Shown piece by piece: positions 18,796-30,783 of a stretch of 64,000 nt of DNA (positions within the stretch are counted from its first letter, which is position 1; every line of letters begins with the position of its first letter). Origin of the DNA: Siphonodentalium dalli (taxonomy: Eukaryota; Mollusca; Scaphopoda; Gadilida; Siphonodentaliidae). The translations under genes and the position numbers were made by a program. The stretch covers positions 15,791,729 through 15,855,728 of the forward strand of contig CP136068.1 of the NCBI GenBank assembly GCA_032622095.1. The letters are read 5' to 3'. Under the pieces are notes generated by a model. It saw only the letters and a list, made by a program, of their open reading frames with translations, was not told where the DNA came from and did not search any database.

Positions 18796-19899
18796 CTGAA
18801 AAGTAATAATTGAACGTTTTAACCTCTAGCTTTATTGATAATAAAAACAAAATAAACGTCTACACTTTGTCACTAATTATTTAAAAAAAATAATGTTTTT
18901 TTATAGGTTCAACGTTAATAAAGAGCGTTGACGTATTACTATTGTTTGTGGGTTGACCCTAAAATTACTCGTTCCAATCTACGTGTCAATATTAAAAATG
19001 TATGATGATCAGACCATCGACATATAGCCTGTATCGTTGACGATTCAAGCACGCAGATATCAAGTTCAATAAAGTTAAAAATTATATATTATGTTAGTTT
19101 ACCATATAACAATTACAAAGCTCTTTTCACAAAAAAATATGTTTCACATTTTTCAATGTGTCAAGAATTAAAAGTTAATTAGTCGGTTTAACAACTGTGA
19201 CTCAGTTTAGTTGAATTTTAATTTTGTGACCCTTAACTTTGGTAGAATTCAAGTATGTAATTGTTATATGGTAACCTCACACGTAGATAAAGTAACAGCT
19301 AAAGAGCGTTCCTCGATAATCTAATATAATTTTAAAAATAAAAGAGTGTCTCTACTTATACGCGCCGCTAATAAAGAGCGTTGACGTATTAATATTGTTT
19401 TGTTGGTTGACCCTAAAAATACTCGTTCCAATCTACGTGTCAATATTAAAATGTATGATGATCAGACCATCGACATATAGCCTGTATCGTTGACGATTCA
19501 CGAACTCGGATATCAAGTTCAATAAAGTTAAAAAATGATATATTATGTTAGTTTACCATATAACAATTACAATGCTCTTTTCACATAAAATATGTTACAC
19601 ATTTTTCAATGTGTCAAGAATTAAAAGTTAATTACTCGGTTTTAACATCTGTGACTCAGTTTAGTTGAATTTTAATATTGAGACCCTTAACTTTGGTCGA
19701 ATTCAAGTATGTAATTGTTGTATGGTAATCTCACACGTAGATAAAGTAAAAACTAAAGAGCGTTCCTCGATAATCTAATATAATTTAAAAAATAAAAGAG
19801 CGTCTCTACTTATACGTGCCGATAATAAAGAGCGTTACGTTATCGTGATTTCGACTGTAATGTGTTACATATATATATTACAATTAGGTTAAGACTCAC
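18796..19899 (-). other. Intron in the polymerase gene (GT-AG, 1104 bp)
   Basis: Donor CAG|GTGAGT at 19902-19894 and acceptor TACTTTTCAG|A at 18796 are canonical. The reading phase (0) is preserved across them, joining the Exo I exon to the Exo II exon inside a Cys-rich region. The intron contains two copies of a 453-bp tandem duplication. Confidence 0.8.
18900..19835 (+). repeat. 453-bp tandem duplication with AAAGAGCGTT motifs
   Basis: Copies start at AATAAAGAGCGTT 18917 and 19370, with a third partial start at 19824, a period of about 454 bp. Shared landmarks include GTTGACCCTAAAA, ATGATGATCAGACCATCGAC and TTTACCATATAACAATTACA. Divergence is a few percent. It lies within the polymerase intron. 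Confidence 0.85.
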
Positions 19900-21644
19900 C
19901 TGACACCTAGCACATTTCTTGCATATATGATCCTCTTTACAGTCCTGGCAATCCTTTGTATGTAAAGGTGAATATCCTTCTGAACATTCCAGTATATCTT
20001 GTTGAAAGGTTTCAAAGTCAAAGTAACAGAATTTAGCTCTTTCATTGTCAGTAACAGGAGGTATGGCCCTTACATAACATTCGTGTCCTGCCATTGTGTA
20101 TTTATCACGCGATCTACAAAATGTTTCTTCGCACACGTGTTGATTCGGACGTCTTTTCCGTCTCTCCATGACTTTTGTACAGTCCAAGTATTTCCACCAT
20201 TTCTCGCAAGGAGCTGTTGTTTCTTTCGAAGATCTGTCAATAGGTTTTGCTTTATGACGCACGAAACATTGATGAGACATACACGTCATGTTACAATCTG
20301 AACAATGTTCTTTGTTTTCACTTTGGTCGCATTTATCACTTTTACACACAAACAGGTGCGTTCACAATAATGCTTTCCTTTGGTTGAATAATGTTTTAAG
20401 CAATGCACACAGAAATATGCTGCACTAAAGAATCCTGTTATGGATTGAATAGCGTGAAAATGTTCATTATCAGTCAGATATAAATATATCACGGGTCTTT
20501 CTGCACCGTCTGTAGGCGCGCTGGTAATGAATTTATTACCTAGTCTAGCACTAACGACTAGTATTGTCAAATTCAGAGTGTCCTCGAATGCTTTTAGGTC
20601 TGCTAAACTGGCTGGTCTGTCTGTTGGTACACCGGCGATGTCACTAATTACTTTGGCTAATTTTCCTTGCTCAGTACGTGTTTTGGTCCTCATATGTTTG
20701 TAATAATTGATCGCTACTTTTCTGTAGTCCATGATGAGCTGTAAATTACTTCTGGTTCCTTTATTCTGGGTTATTTCTAGCCATGCATCAGGACTGCAAA
20801 TATTTAATTTACACCAACAAGTGGCGATAGCCCGAGCCATACACATATTGTCGGTATTTTCAATCGTAACGATCGATGTTTTATTTCTTAGAATATTACT
20901 TTCAGAGTGTAACGCCGTTATCCTCCGCCGTGCTCCACCTTTAGGTAACTCAATGGTGCCTATATCTATGCTGAAACTTTGATTAACAGTCAGTGTTTGG
21001 TTACTGTTCAAAACGAGTTCGATTCTGTCAATCACCGTAATAGCATTTAACGTTTGCAACGTTTGTAACGGAACTATTATGGGGTTGTCCAAACTGTCAT
21101 GGTGAATGATAACTCTGCCAAGATCATTGTCAGCCAAATTTCCACGAGCTCTTTGAATAGTGTCCTCGAACATTGAATGTAGATTCCTGTTTATGTCGAT
21201 TAACTTTTTATCTTTGTAAATTTCATCTAGTTTGATTTCATATGTTCTCTGTGTAGCCAAATTGTTTCCGAAGGTCCGTTCACTTCTTTTGCGAATGCTA
21301 TATCCGGTTATTTGATTATCAGAACTGCTGGCTGTTTGACTGTCTGATTTTATGGCTCCTTCGTCTTGATCAGGTGTATGTTCGTCTTCTCGGTTTTGTA
21401 AGCCTGATGGTCCAGCTGTATCGGGTTGTGAGTTGGTAACATCATTTTTAGGTGCATCATCTTGTCCGTATCCGATTTGGTTCGGCCATGGGTCATCTCC
21501 TGAACAAAGCGTAGATGCTTGAGCAATATCTTCATCAAGCTGATAAGCTTCTATAGCCCTGTCGTATTCTTCGATATATTGTAGAATACATTCTATCTCA
21601 TAAATTTCCTCCACTTTTAGAGGTGTCATTATTTCTTCAGCCAT
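19900..21644 (-). CDS. Polinton DNA polymerase B, exon 1 (N-terminal region and Exo I), one frameshift
   Basis: From ATG 21644. Residues ~50-120 are polar and disordered. A domain typical of Polinton polymerase N-termini follows: GGARRRITALHSES, NTDNMCMARAIA, VPTDRP. Then come a zinc-type region (YFCVHCLKHY, HYCERTC) and, in the neighbouring frame, C-x-C rich sequence and Exo I FCYFDFETFQ (~20015-20045). The frame changes near 20330-20365, so the copy is broken there. The exon ends at a canonical splice donor at 19899. With exon 2 the protein would be about 1500 residues. Confidence 0.88.
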
Positions 21645-21689
21645 TTTCGAGAATAAGTCCTGAGAAGTGATTACAACGGTGTCTATTCA

Positions 21690-22020
21690 CTATATGGGAT
21701 GAAGCTTCGTCATAGATATTTATATACCATAACCCCCGAACATAGTTAGCACGGATGAGGTAACATTATATAAGATTATATTTGAGCGTAAGTAAGAATA
21801 GGTCGATAAGTGGTTATTACGTAATGTTGTTATAACAATAACATCAAAGGTAACTTCTATTATTGAGCGTATTAGCACTTCTACGTATTATGTATACATA
21901 TTTTTGATAACTAATTATCGCGTTAATGATAACAATGACACAGCTTATCAACCTTACGTGATCATAACCCGTTAAACAACTAATGCTGTTCAGACAAGCT
22001 ATCGATATCTTAATTGAAAG
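21690..22020. repeat. Diverged second copy of a TIR segment inside the right TIR
   Basis: This resembles 22045-22335 in direct orientation (AAGCTTCGTCATAGATATTT, CATAGTTAGCACGGATGAGG, TATATAAGATTATAT, GTGGTTATTACGTAATGTTG). The right inner TIR is therefore extended by a partial tandem copy that the left end lacks. It lies just upstream of the polymerase gene. Confidence 0.8.
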
Positions 22021-23179
22021 CGTGTCTGAACATGCATAAAAGGAAGCTTCGTCATAGATATTTGTATACCATAACTACCTAACATAGTTAGCACAGATGA
22101 GGCAACATTATATAAGATTATATATGAGCTTAAGTATGAATAGGTCTATAAGTGGTTATTACGTAATGTTGTTATAACAACAACACAAAGGCAACTTCTA
22201 TTATTGAGTGTCTTATCACATGTACGTATTATGTATACCTATATTTTTGATAACTAATTATCGCGTTAATGCTAACAATGATACAGCTTATCAACCTTAC
22301 GTGATCATATCCCGTTAAACAGGTAATGATGTTCAGACACGCGAGTGAGAGCTAACATCAAACTATTCGCAACACTCATAGCTGTCAACAGATATAATAG
22401 CAGTCATTTGGTAAATTTATCCAAGGTGTCACTCTTTTCGACCTATACAGTGTTACCCCAATGACGCGTGTGATTATGTGTGTGTGTACATAATTGAAAA
22501 TTTGTTCCATCGAATATGTCAGTTCATTCGGGGTAGTAATTTCGCATCACGATCTTCGTCCGCTCGTGACTGCTTTCAAAATAGTACAACCTCTCAAAAA
22601 TTTATAATTCGCGATAATGCACACGTGTCATATACTCAATAACTTCATGGGGATAGAGAAGTACAGAATAAACGCTCTTTATTATTTATGTAAGAGTAAT
22701 GGGGTCAAATTATTTCAGGTATTGTGGAGACAATTATATGATGTATGGACTGCGTCTGATGATAAACACTGGAATGTATGCATTCATACCTATAGTGTCA
22801 ATGTCCAAAATTACAGCGACTCGGACCAGTCCATACACATATAATTGGTATAAAGCTATTTCTAAACATCGATTAATAAAATTAACAGAGTTTCATGAAA
22901 AAATATTTAAAATTTGTTTGAACAAAAATAGTTGGCCAATAACAAAAGATATTACACGCAAATAATTTATAAACATTCGACATTTAATAGGCGGAGATTA
23001 TTTTCAGTAAGAGACCGAAAACTCATTATAAATTTTTGAGATTTAAAAAAAAAACATTTTTGAAAATTTTGGAAAAAATTTTGGGTTTTGAAATTTTTTT
23101 TTGGAATATTTTAGTACAACCAATTTTACCGCCAAAAAATCTATTTTTAAATGTGGAGCCAACAAGACCCCGTACTACT
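22021..23179 (-). repeat. Polinton right terminal inverted repeat
   Basis: Inverted copy of 5499-6647, ending GTACTACT at 23179. The open frames here (62-88 codons) also follow from TIR sequence and are not genes. Confidence 0.93.
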
Positions 23180-23185
23180 ATTGAC
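23180..23185. repeat. Polinton target-site duplication, right copy (ATTGAC)
   Basis: Identical to 5493-5498 and immediately outside GTACTACT. Confidence 0.92.
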
Positions 23186-23885
23186 ATGATACATTATGTT
23201 CATATCTGGACATCATGTTTTCTGAAAATAATTATTAATGTGATATGAATTTATTACATGGATTAACATTTCAAGAAAGTGGTGGTCTACACGATAACGC
23301 TCTTTACTATTATCGTATGTTGGGGAAAGGGGCAGATATTCTTATTAAATATTATAATCACAATCGTTCAGAATGTATGTCAAAATATTTACATATCCCG
23401 TCTGTGTTACAATAGATCCTGTTTGGTGATTGGTCAACTGCCAATTGGGTCACCGGTCTATACCCAAATAACACGAAGAGTGTAACATGAACACGACATC
23501 ACAAATTGTTGATCTAATCTGACCTAATCACTAAAAGCGGTCAAAAAAATTAAAGGGCGCGCTTTTCAGCCGAATTGCATTTATATCAATCATGTTATTG
23601 TTGTGAAGTGCTTGGAAATCTTATATCGGGCTGACTTAATGTGCTACATTCGCTAGTCACATTGTGAAAATAAATAGGAATACACTCAACTTTTTATGGA
23701 AATAAATCATGAAAAGCTGTATAGATATAAAACATGAATGTGGTGGGTATGTGTGTCATTGCAGGCCATGCACACGAGTGTACATGTAGATATGAAACAC
23801 TATGTAATCCTCCGTAGGATATGGTATCATATAATATGTGATCCTCGTCTCAGGAGTCACTGGTGGCTCAATGAAGGCAGGGTCA
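23186..23885. other. Host flank right of the Polinton, nothing coding
   Basis: Contains one inverted AACGCTCTTTA (23296), the same motif as in the Polinton. No gene is recognised. Confidence 0.4.
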
Positions 23886-23953
23886 TATATCAAAATGAGA
23901 GGATATGGTGATCCCATGAAACGGGGATACCATATCCTCTCATTTTGATATGT
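23886..23953. repeat. Perfect-looking hairpin (possible MITE)
   Basis: Arms of about 28 bp, starting ATATCAAAATGAGAGGATAT, read back in reverse after a ~9-bp loop. Related GGATATGGTATC and GTGATCC pieces lie on both sides (23818-23850). From 23954 to 24487 I see nothing. Confidence 0.7.
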
Positions 23954-25189
23954 GATCCTAAAATAAGAAAATATTTGTATTAACTAAATAACGGAGATAT
24001 TTTAAGAAGTGTTTTTGACGAAATAACGGGCATATTTGGAGAAGTGTTTTAAAGATCGTAATTTAATATTAATATTTAGAACTAGAATGCACCCACTGGA
24101 GCTGCCTATACTTGCGCCCATCACACATATGGCATGTTTTGTGGTGTCTTACCAAAAACAATTTGAACCACGAGAGCTGGCCCCTCGTTTGAGAGATCGA
24201 TAACAAAATCTAGACATCAAATCTCAGTTCATCCATCGCTGAAATAGTTGTGTGTACCGACATAATATCTCTGTTATCTCAAGTTGATCTATTACACTAA
24301 TGATAGTCTTAGTAATACGTACGAGTTGTTTGACATTTTAATAGAACAACGTAGACATCGTCCATATAAAGGATGTGCAGACGATTGGTTGCCGATGATG
24401 CTATATTATATACAAATTGGGTTAAATTACTAATTTGATTAGAATGACATCAAGTGTGTATGCCATTGCAATTCAGTGACAGCAACCATTAGTCCAGGCA
24501 CATTAGGTTTCACTAGCGCAAACAATCCGGGAAAGCTGAATTTTTCAGGGATTAATAAGAACATGTTTATGAACATGATTTTTCGTTATGGTGCAAATTC
24601 TGACGAAATTCCATTAGACCATATGCGAATGCAGTCATATGTAGGCTAATTTATGGACTCAATCTTCACACATACCCGTCCATCACGGAGAAGGTGTCGA
24701 TAGATATGCGTAATTGATGCTAGAGCTTACTAACAGTCGATATTCCATAATTGTGATGACATTTATTGGCGAAGAGAGCATATAAATCGCATGGTGATTC
24801 AAAAATTTTCCTAACAAAAGAGGGCGAATAAAGATATTCAGACGACAATGAGCTAAAATATGAACATACTACTAGAACAGTGGTTAGTTCAGGACAGGAA
24901 AATGATGAGATATATTGAACCATCACCATCCTTAAGATTTTATAGCCGGAAACATAACACTACCCCCTAAAACCTACGCCATGGCTTTGAGTGTCTGAAA
25001 GGCTAAAATTCCACATAATAGTCCTGGCGTTTGACGTAACAATTGTGCAAATGGTGATAACACTATGAAACTTGGCACATAGGTTCCGTATTCACTATTA
25101 ATCATTTTCAGATGTGTAGACATCGTGGCAGATCCTTCCTTGGTAACGGTTGCTAGGCAACTATCCCACATCGAAGAAATACAAATATG

Positions 25190-25700
25190 ACTGATATTAT
25201 GGCAGTTTTAACAATCTAACCTACGTCATGCAGCATTTTTATGGTGAAAATAATATTAGTTGTTGTTCGATTGGATCTGGCTGGAAAATTACCATAGTTC
25301 TTATTACATGGGTGGTAATGGTTGCTAGGGACATACCCGAAATCGAAAAATGCCGAGCTGACTGATATTATGGTAGTTTTGACAAACTAATATAAACTAC
25401 GTCATTATCATTTTATGGTCAAACAATTGTAATAGTTATTGTTAGTGTGGGTTCGACTTTAAAAATTACTATATATTTCTGGTAACGGTTGCTAGGGACA
25501 TACCAGACATAGAAAAAATGCACACATGATTGATATTATGGTAGTTTTAACAAACTAAACTACGTCATGTAACATTTTTATATTGAAAACAATTATTATA
25601 ATTGTTGTTAGTGTGAACATGGCAGTAAAGTTGCCGTATTTGTTACCTAACGGGAGTGTAATGGTTGCTATGGACATACCCACCTTTGAAAGCATACCAT
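25190..25700. repeat. Tandem ~170-bp units in the left arm
   Basis: Three units share TGATATTATGGTAGTTTTAA, ACTACGTCAT, CATTTTTAT and GGTTGCTAGGGACATACC. Inverted relatives occur at 27830-28280. Confidence 0.7.
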
Positions 25701-25899
25701 ATGTATGAGTTTCTGGTAATTTAACTGATATAACTGTTTCATAATATGGTATGAGTTTCGGGAAATTTGCTTGATATAATTGTTTCATAATATGCCATAT
25801 TATGCTTATATTGACAATAATGCATAACTAAAGGTTATTGTGTTGTGTACTGATGAATTCTCGTGTGATTCTCGTGTGGCAAATTAGTATTGAGGTTTC

Positions 25900-27780
25900 A
25901 TTGTTGCTAGGTAACCACCTAACATTGACAAATCTTCTTTAAACTGACAGACTATTCAGTTAGTTTTATCAGAATCACATACCTGTCTGGAGTTTATTAT
26001 TGTTTCTTCCATCAATCGATTGTTGGAATACATTTTAATGAGACATGTAAACATATTGACCCACATTTATGTCGATACCACCTGAACACCCCCTGGGTTC
26101 GGACATGCGCACTACATTGACAATGGCATCCATGCAGAACACTCTATCACGGTGTTTCCTTCCTATTCATGACATAACTATATATATGTCAATACATGGT
26201 CATGAGTCATTTACAAGTCTATAGGAGCTTGTACATGAGCGTGGCCTATATAGTTCAGACTGAGATACCATGAACTACCCTTTGGAACCGGTGACCAATA
26301 CCCATTTACATGGGCAGCTATGGGCCCATTAACAACCTATATTTACTAAGGAACAGCATCCAATGACGTATCTTAACTACTGTGTCCATGTCATAGAAAG
26401 GGGCCTGGACCGATGATATACTATTTACGGTTGGTTTTATTGATTTGCCGTATATACCTGGGTACATGTCATGCGTTCATAACTATAGACACCTGTGTAT
26501 TCGCACTACATCTGGTGTTCATATGGGTCCAGGGCGTATGCATGGCTGTGGTTATAACCTAGATAGTCATGTAACATGTACATTCGTGGGATGGGTTCAT
26601 GTCTTACATATAAATGTCTGGTAATAAGGTCATAACTAAATCAGCCTGTCATAACTAAATCAGCCTGGATACATGGGCTGTCCATAGTGGCCCGTCTCAA
26701 TTTCCTACCTATGTGAGCCTGGGTCCATAGCCAAGCTATGGTGGTGCACACGGCCAATCGATGGGGACTTCCATCCTATAGGGCGTTGGTCTAAAGGCTG
26801 CAAATGGACGTACGTATATGGTATTCATATAGATACGTGGATCCATGCGCATGCATTTTGGTCCACGACTTACCAGTAGGCATGGGGTCCATGTGTCTCC
26901 TATGTATGTGGATCAGTCGATTGCCTACCAGGATATATGTGAATCTATGAAATGATTAATAACGCCGGTGCCGTAGCTTTTATTTAGGGACCTGTGTCCA
27001 TGTCCTACATATAGGCACCTGTATCCACTGCATACATCATTATAGTCACCTCCTGTGTATTAGCACTATTTAAACTTGCCTGGGTCTTTGGTGTAGATAT
27101 ATCACATATAACGAGTGGGTCCATATCTTACATATAGACAGACACCTGCTTATGCCTGGGTACAATGCAATATGGCATTCATATATCGGCATTGGTCCAT
27201 GGCCAACCTACAGTGCCATATGTGTATGGGGCTATTTATAAGGGCCCCCATCCTTAACTTTCGTATATGTGGCATCGGTCCAATATCCATATATAGGCTG
27301 GTCTGTCACAAAATTGTCTCATATGTTCATACCATATATAGAGTCCTGAATCGATGGTGCACTAATGAATTGTGCATCAGATTTGGTCTATGGTATCTTA
27401 GTACATGGCCTATCTGTGGGCACTTGGGTATTTGCACCATGTAACAGTGTCATGATCATGGTCATAGATACCATACATGTATGCTTATATGAAGCGGTCT
27501 GGTTCATGAACTATACATATCCTACGTCCATAGTCTGTATGTATGGACATGGGTCCTGTGACTATATATATGAATGGGTTCCTAACCTAACTATTGTAGG
27601 CTATGCCCATGGCTAACATATTGGTGGCTGACCCTAGCTATGTTCTTCATATATAGTAGAGTGGGTCCGTGACTTACATTATACAACTAGCTGTGTGGGT
27701 CTATGGCTTATATAACTAGTATGGCCATGCCTCATATTAAATATAAACAACAGCTATTCAACTCTCACTTTGAATTCCCG
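25900..27780. repeat. Degenerate GGGTCCATG...TACATAT repeat core
   Basis: The element's interior is built of many diverged short units around GGGTCCATGTCTTACATATA and CACCTGTGTATTAGCACTA, with irregular spacing of about 55-70 bp. Open frames here (for example 27115-27444) come from the repeat and show no domain. Confidence 0.55.
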
Positions 27781-28983
27781 ATATCTAAACTGATGGAGCA
27801 TAACGGATGATTGTACTCATATTCCGGTTAGGCTCACACTAACGACATTTATAATTGTTTTCACCATAAAAACGTTAATACTACCATAACATCAATCATA
27901 TGTGCATTTTTGTATTTTGGGTATGACCCTGGCAACAGTTACCACTCATATAATTAAGAATTATATGGTATTTTATTCTGCCAGCTCAACACTACCAACA
28001 ACCATTCTAATTGTTTTCAACATAAAAGTGCTATTAGGTGTAGTTTAGTTTGTTAAAGCTACCACAATATCAGTCATATGTGCATTTTTATATTGTGTGT
28101 GTGTCCCCTAGCAACCGTCACCCATTGTAAGTAAGAAATATGGTAATTTGTCAGTCAGGTCATAACTGACAACAATTATTTTCACCATAAAAATGCTACA
28201 CGACGTAGTTTAGTTTGTTAGAACACATATAACATCAGCCATATGCATTAATCCGATGCCGGGTAGTTGCCTAGCAACCGTTGCTAAGAAGAGCCTGTCG
28301 CAAATGTCGCCACATGTGAAAATGAGCAGTAGCATATAAGGAACATATGTGCCAAGTTTCATGCTTTTATCCCCCTTTTCACAGTTGGTGTGTTTTCTAC
28401 AACAAGCACTTGGACTAGCGGAAGAGCAAAATGTGACGAGAGCCGGTTTAGGGGATAGGGTTATGTTTTTACAAGTATTGACCACTTATCATAGGTATAG
28501 TTGCTAATCCCCAATATTATATTGCAGGAATGATATCTGTGCAGTTTTTAAAACAAATTGCTTGTGCCTACGTAGTGAATAGCCTGAGAAATTTGACATC
28601 GAATAGGACAGTTTGTCTGAAAAAATCGTAATTTTTGGGGTCATTATGTTATTTTATATCCATATCTGCGAAATTCATTCAAATCCCCCAGTTGAATTTG
28701 TATATCTGGTTCGAGAATTGTGTATTGAACAATATTGAGTACATTTGGTATATGTTTCGGCTGAAAAAATTGTTATATCATCCCATTATTCCTATAATTG
28801 TGAAAAATATAAAAGGTTTTTTTTTATGGAAAAAATTGGTTAACTCCGAAAGCTCAACTCTGATTTTAGGGGACTTTTCGTGACGCAACCGCGATGTTAT
28901 GCCCTAAATAATAAACAAAAATCAGCTTTCCCGGATTTATTTCTTTACTTGTCCCCATTCACGCCTAATGTGCCTGGACTATT

Positions 28984-29857
28984 GGCTAATCTTTGATTAA
29001 CAGTGTGTCAAATGTGAATATGCCCTTAGCGACTGATCTGTACAGTCTTCGGGAACATAACATCGGGTAGTCTATTGCGTTGATAACGCGAGAAAGCTTG
29101 TTTTCCCAGTTAATTAATAAGGCATTTTAATAATCCATGTTTCCACATTCACATTGTTCAGTGCAATTGTTTTTCCATTGAACCACGGGATCGACTGTTT
29201 GGCCGGACAGGATTTATATGCACCAGGATCTTTCGAAAATGTTTTGATCTTTCCAGAAATAAGTTCGCACCTCACTGTCTCTGCGAAAAAAAAAAGATTC
29301 CGCACTCATCTTTTCGACATGATCTCAACTCATTTCCCCGAGTTCTAAGTTACATAAATGCGAGTAATGAGGGCAAATCGCCGGCATTAGTCTTTTATGA
29401 ATCCGTCCCGTCTATTCTTAACAGTAATGGAATAGGAATGTTTGTTTCTTGGTTTCGAGTTATATTAATGGTCATAACATAATTTAGTCGCTTGAGTGCG
29501 ATAGCAAATAGTTTAGGAAATAAAACGTCAGTATGATAGTTATAACACATTAGATTTCGCGTTTTGAAAAGGAACAATTTTGCGCGTCGGACTACATTAA
29601 TTGAGGAGCGAGAGAGGCGTATGGATACGGCCTCTTTTCTGCGAGTATCAGGCTGACAGAATTCCACCAAAACATCGTTCGGCAGCAGAAAAGAGCCCGT
29701 TATTCTCATTAAACACAACAGGTAATCTGACTTTTTAATTTACTTATTATTAACATTTGTCGGAATTTATTTACACTGTCTACGGTATTCCTACGCTGCT
29801 CATTTCCACGTAATTTGACGTTACAAAGAACTAAAAACTTTGAAAGTTGGAACAATG
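28984..29857. other. No recognisable feature
   Basis: Short frames only. It may contain the 5' end of the retroelement that follows, but I could not place terminal repeats. Confidence 0.35.
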
Positions 29858-30458
29858 ACTCAGCGTCGTTTTCACACACGAGTGGCTGTGATTGGCCATT
29901 CCTTTGTTGTGCGTCTTGGTCGTTTCCTCCGACGCAGGTATGCTCGTCAGCTTGGACACAGGGTCGTTCCCGGTGATCGCTTGTATAATTATGCCAATGC
30001 ATTCAAGTTAAAAAAACATAATGGCCGGCCTCTCGATATTCAGTTTTTTGCCAAAGGTGGCAATACGTTGGCGGACGTTTCTGCCTATCTTAACCGCCTC
30101 CGAAAATTTCGGCCCCACATAATCATACTACATATCGGTGGGAACGACCAAATTACCCCAGTCTGTCGGGAGTATCACCGATGATTTTGTTGGTGAAGTT
30201 CTGAAATGCAAATCTGTCAGGATGGTTATGGCTTGCCAAGCTTTTTATCGAGTTCGGATCCATGGAGGAAAGGAACCTGCCATCTATGATAAACATGTGG
30301 ACATGCTGAACCAATATAACTCGGTTGTGCTCCCTGACAGATCTAGTTTGGTGCACACCTGGCCGGTTACAGCCAAAAGCAAAGGCATTCTTCTATGATG
30401 GCATTCATTTTAACCCCCTTGGGGAACATTTATGCCAAGGGCCTTAGGGGAGCTATTT
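29858..30458 (+). pseudogene. SGNH/GDSL-type hydrolase, frameshifted
   Basis: Esterase-like domain from an ATG near 29854. Block I is AVIGHSFVVRL, with Ser in place. Block III is LHIGGND at about residues 92-98. Block V, DGIHFNPLG, sits near 30395-30425, with the Asp and His of the catalytic set. The frame changes near 30145-30160 and again near 30385, so the copy is broken. SGNH hydrolases are known passengers of some tyrosine-recombinase retrotransposons and CR1-like LINEs. It lies about 1.1 kb upstream of the gag-like ORF of the element below and probably belongs to it. Confidence 0.75.
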
Positions 30459-30783
30459 TATTTGCATTTAACAGGGTAACCTGGTATTAATGGCACTTTT
30501 TTTCGGCTTGTGCCATGCTACAGACATTTTTCAATTTTATGCCTTTTGCACTGGCTGATATAACATCGAATCATATTCATATGACCATATAAACAAGGAT
30601 CACGATAGTTGCCTTGTATTGACTAATCACACAATGTTAGAGTTACTTCGGAAATCGCTATCATCGGGGCTTCTTCTCTTTCTCCCGTAACATACGAATA
30701 TAATTACCACTTACAGTGCCACGGTTTGATTCTCAATGTTTAGTTATTTCTCCCCTAAGGCTCCACACCTTGTAGTCATAGCC

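Larger units (their letters stand above)
5499..23179. mobile_element. Full-length Polinton/Maverick element (17.7 kb)
   Basis: This is a virus-like, self-synthesising DNA transposon bounded by inverted repeats of about 1.15 kb with ends AGTAGTAC/GTACTACT and a perfect ATTGAC duplication. It encodes the diagnostic set: protein-primed family B polymerase, retroviral-type integrase with chromodomain, FtsK/A32-type packaging ATPase, adenain-type protease, major capsid protein and penton-like minor capsid protein. It also carries a TBP-like and a tandem PC4-like protein. Frame breaks in four core genes show that this copy is probably defective as read, unless some breaks are assembly errors. The intact ends and exact duplication argue for a fairly recent insertion. 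Confidence 0.96.
24491..28980. mobile_element. Non-autonomous 4.5-kb inverted-repeat transposon
   Basis: The ends are 17-bp inverted repeats AGTCCAGGCACATTAGG (24491-24507; inverse at 28964-28980), followed nearby by a second matching block (ATCCGGGAAAGCTGA / TCAGCTTTCCCGGAT). ATT flanks both ends (24488-24490, 28981-28983), a possible 3-bp duplication. Subterminal arms at 24950-25680 and 27830-28470 are inverted relative to each other and contain blocks such as GAAACTTGGCACATA and CAACGGTTGCTAGG. No transposase is visible. Confidence 0.7.

Noticed and set aside
27115-27616. Frames of 83-109 codons inside the 24491-28980 element as a transposase
   Set aside because: They come from the degenerate repeat core and have no DDE, zinc-finger or other recognisable motif.
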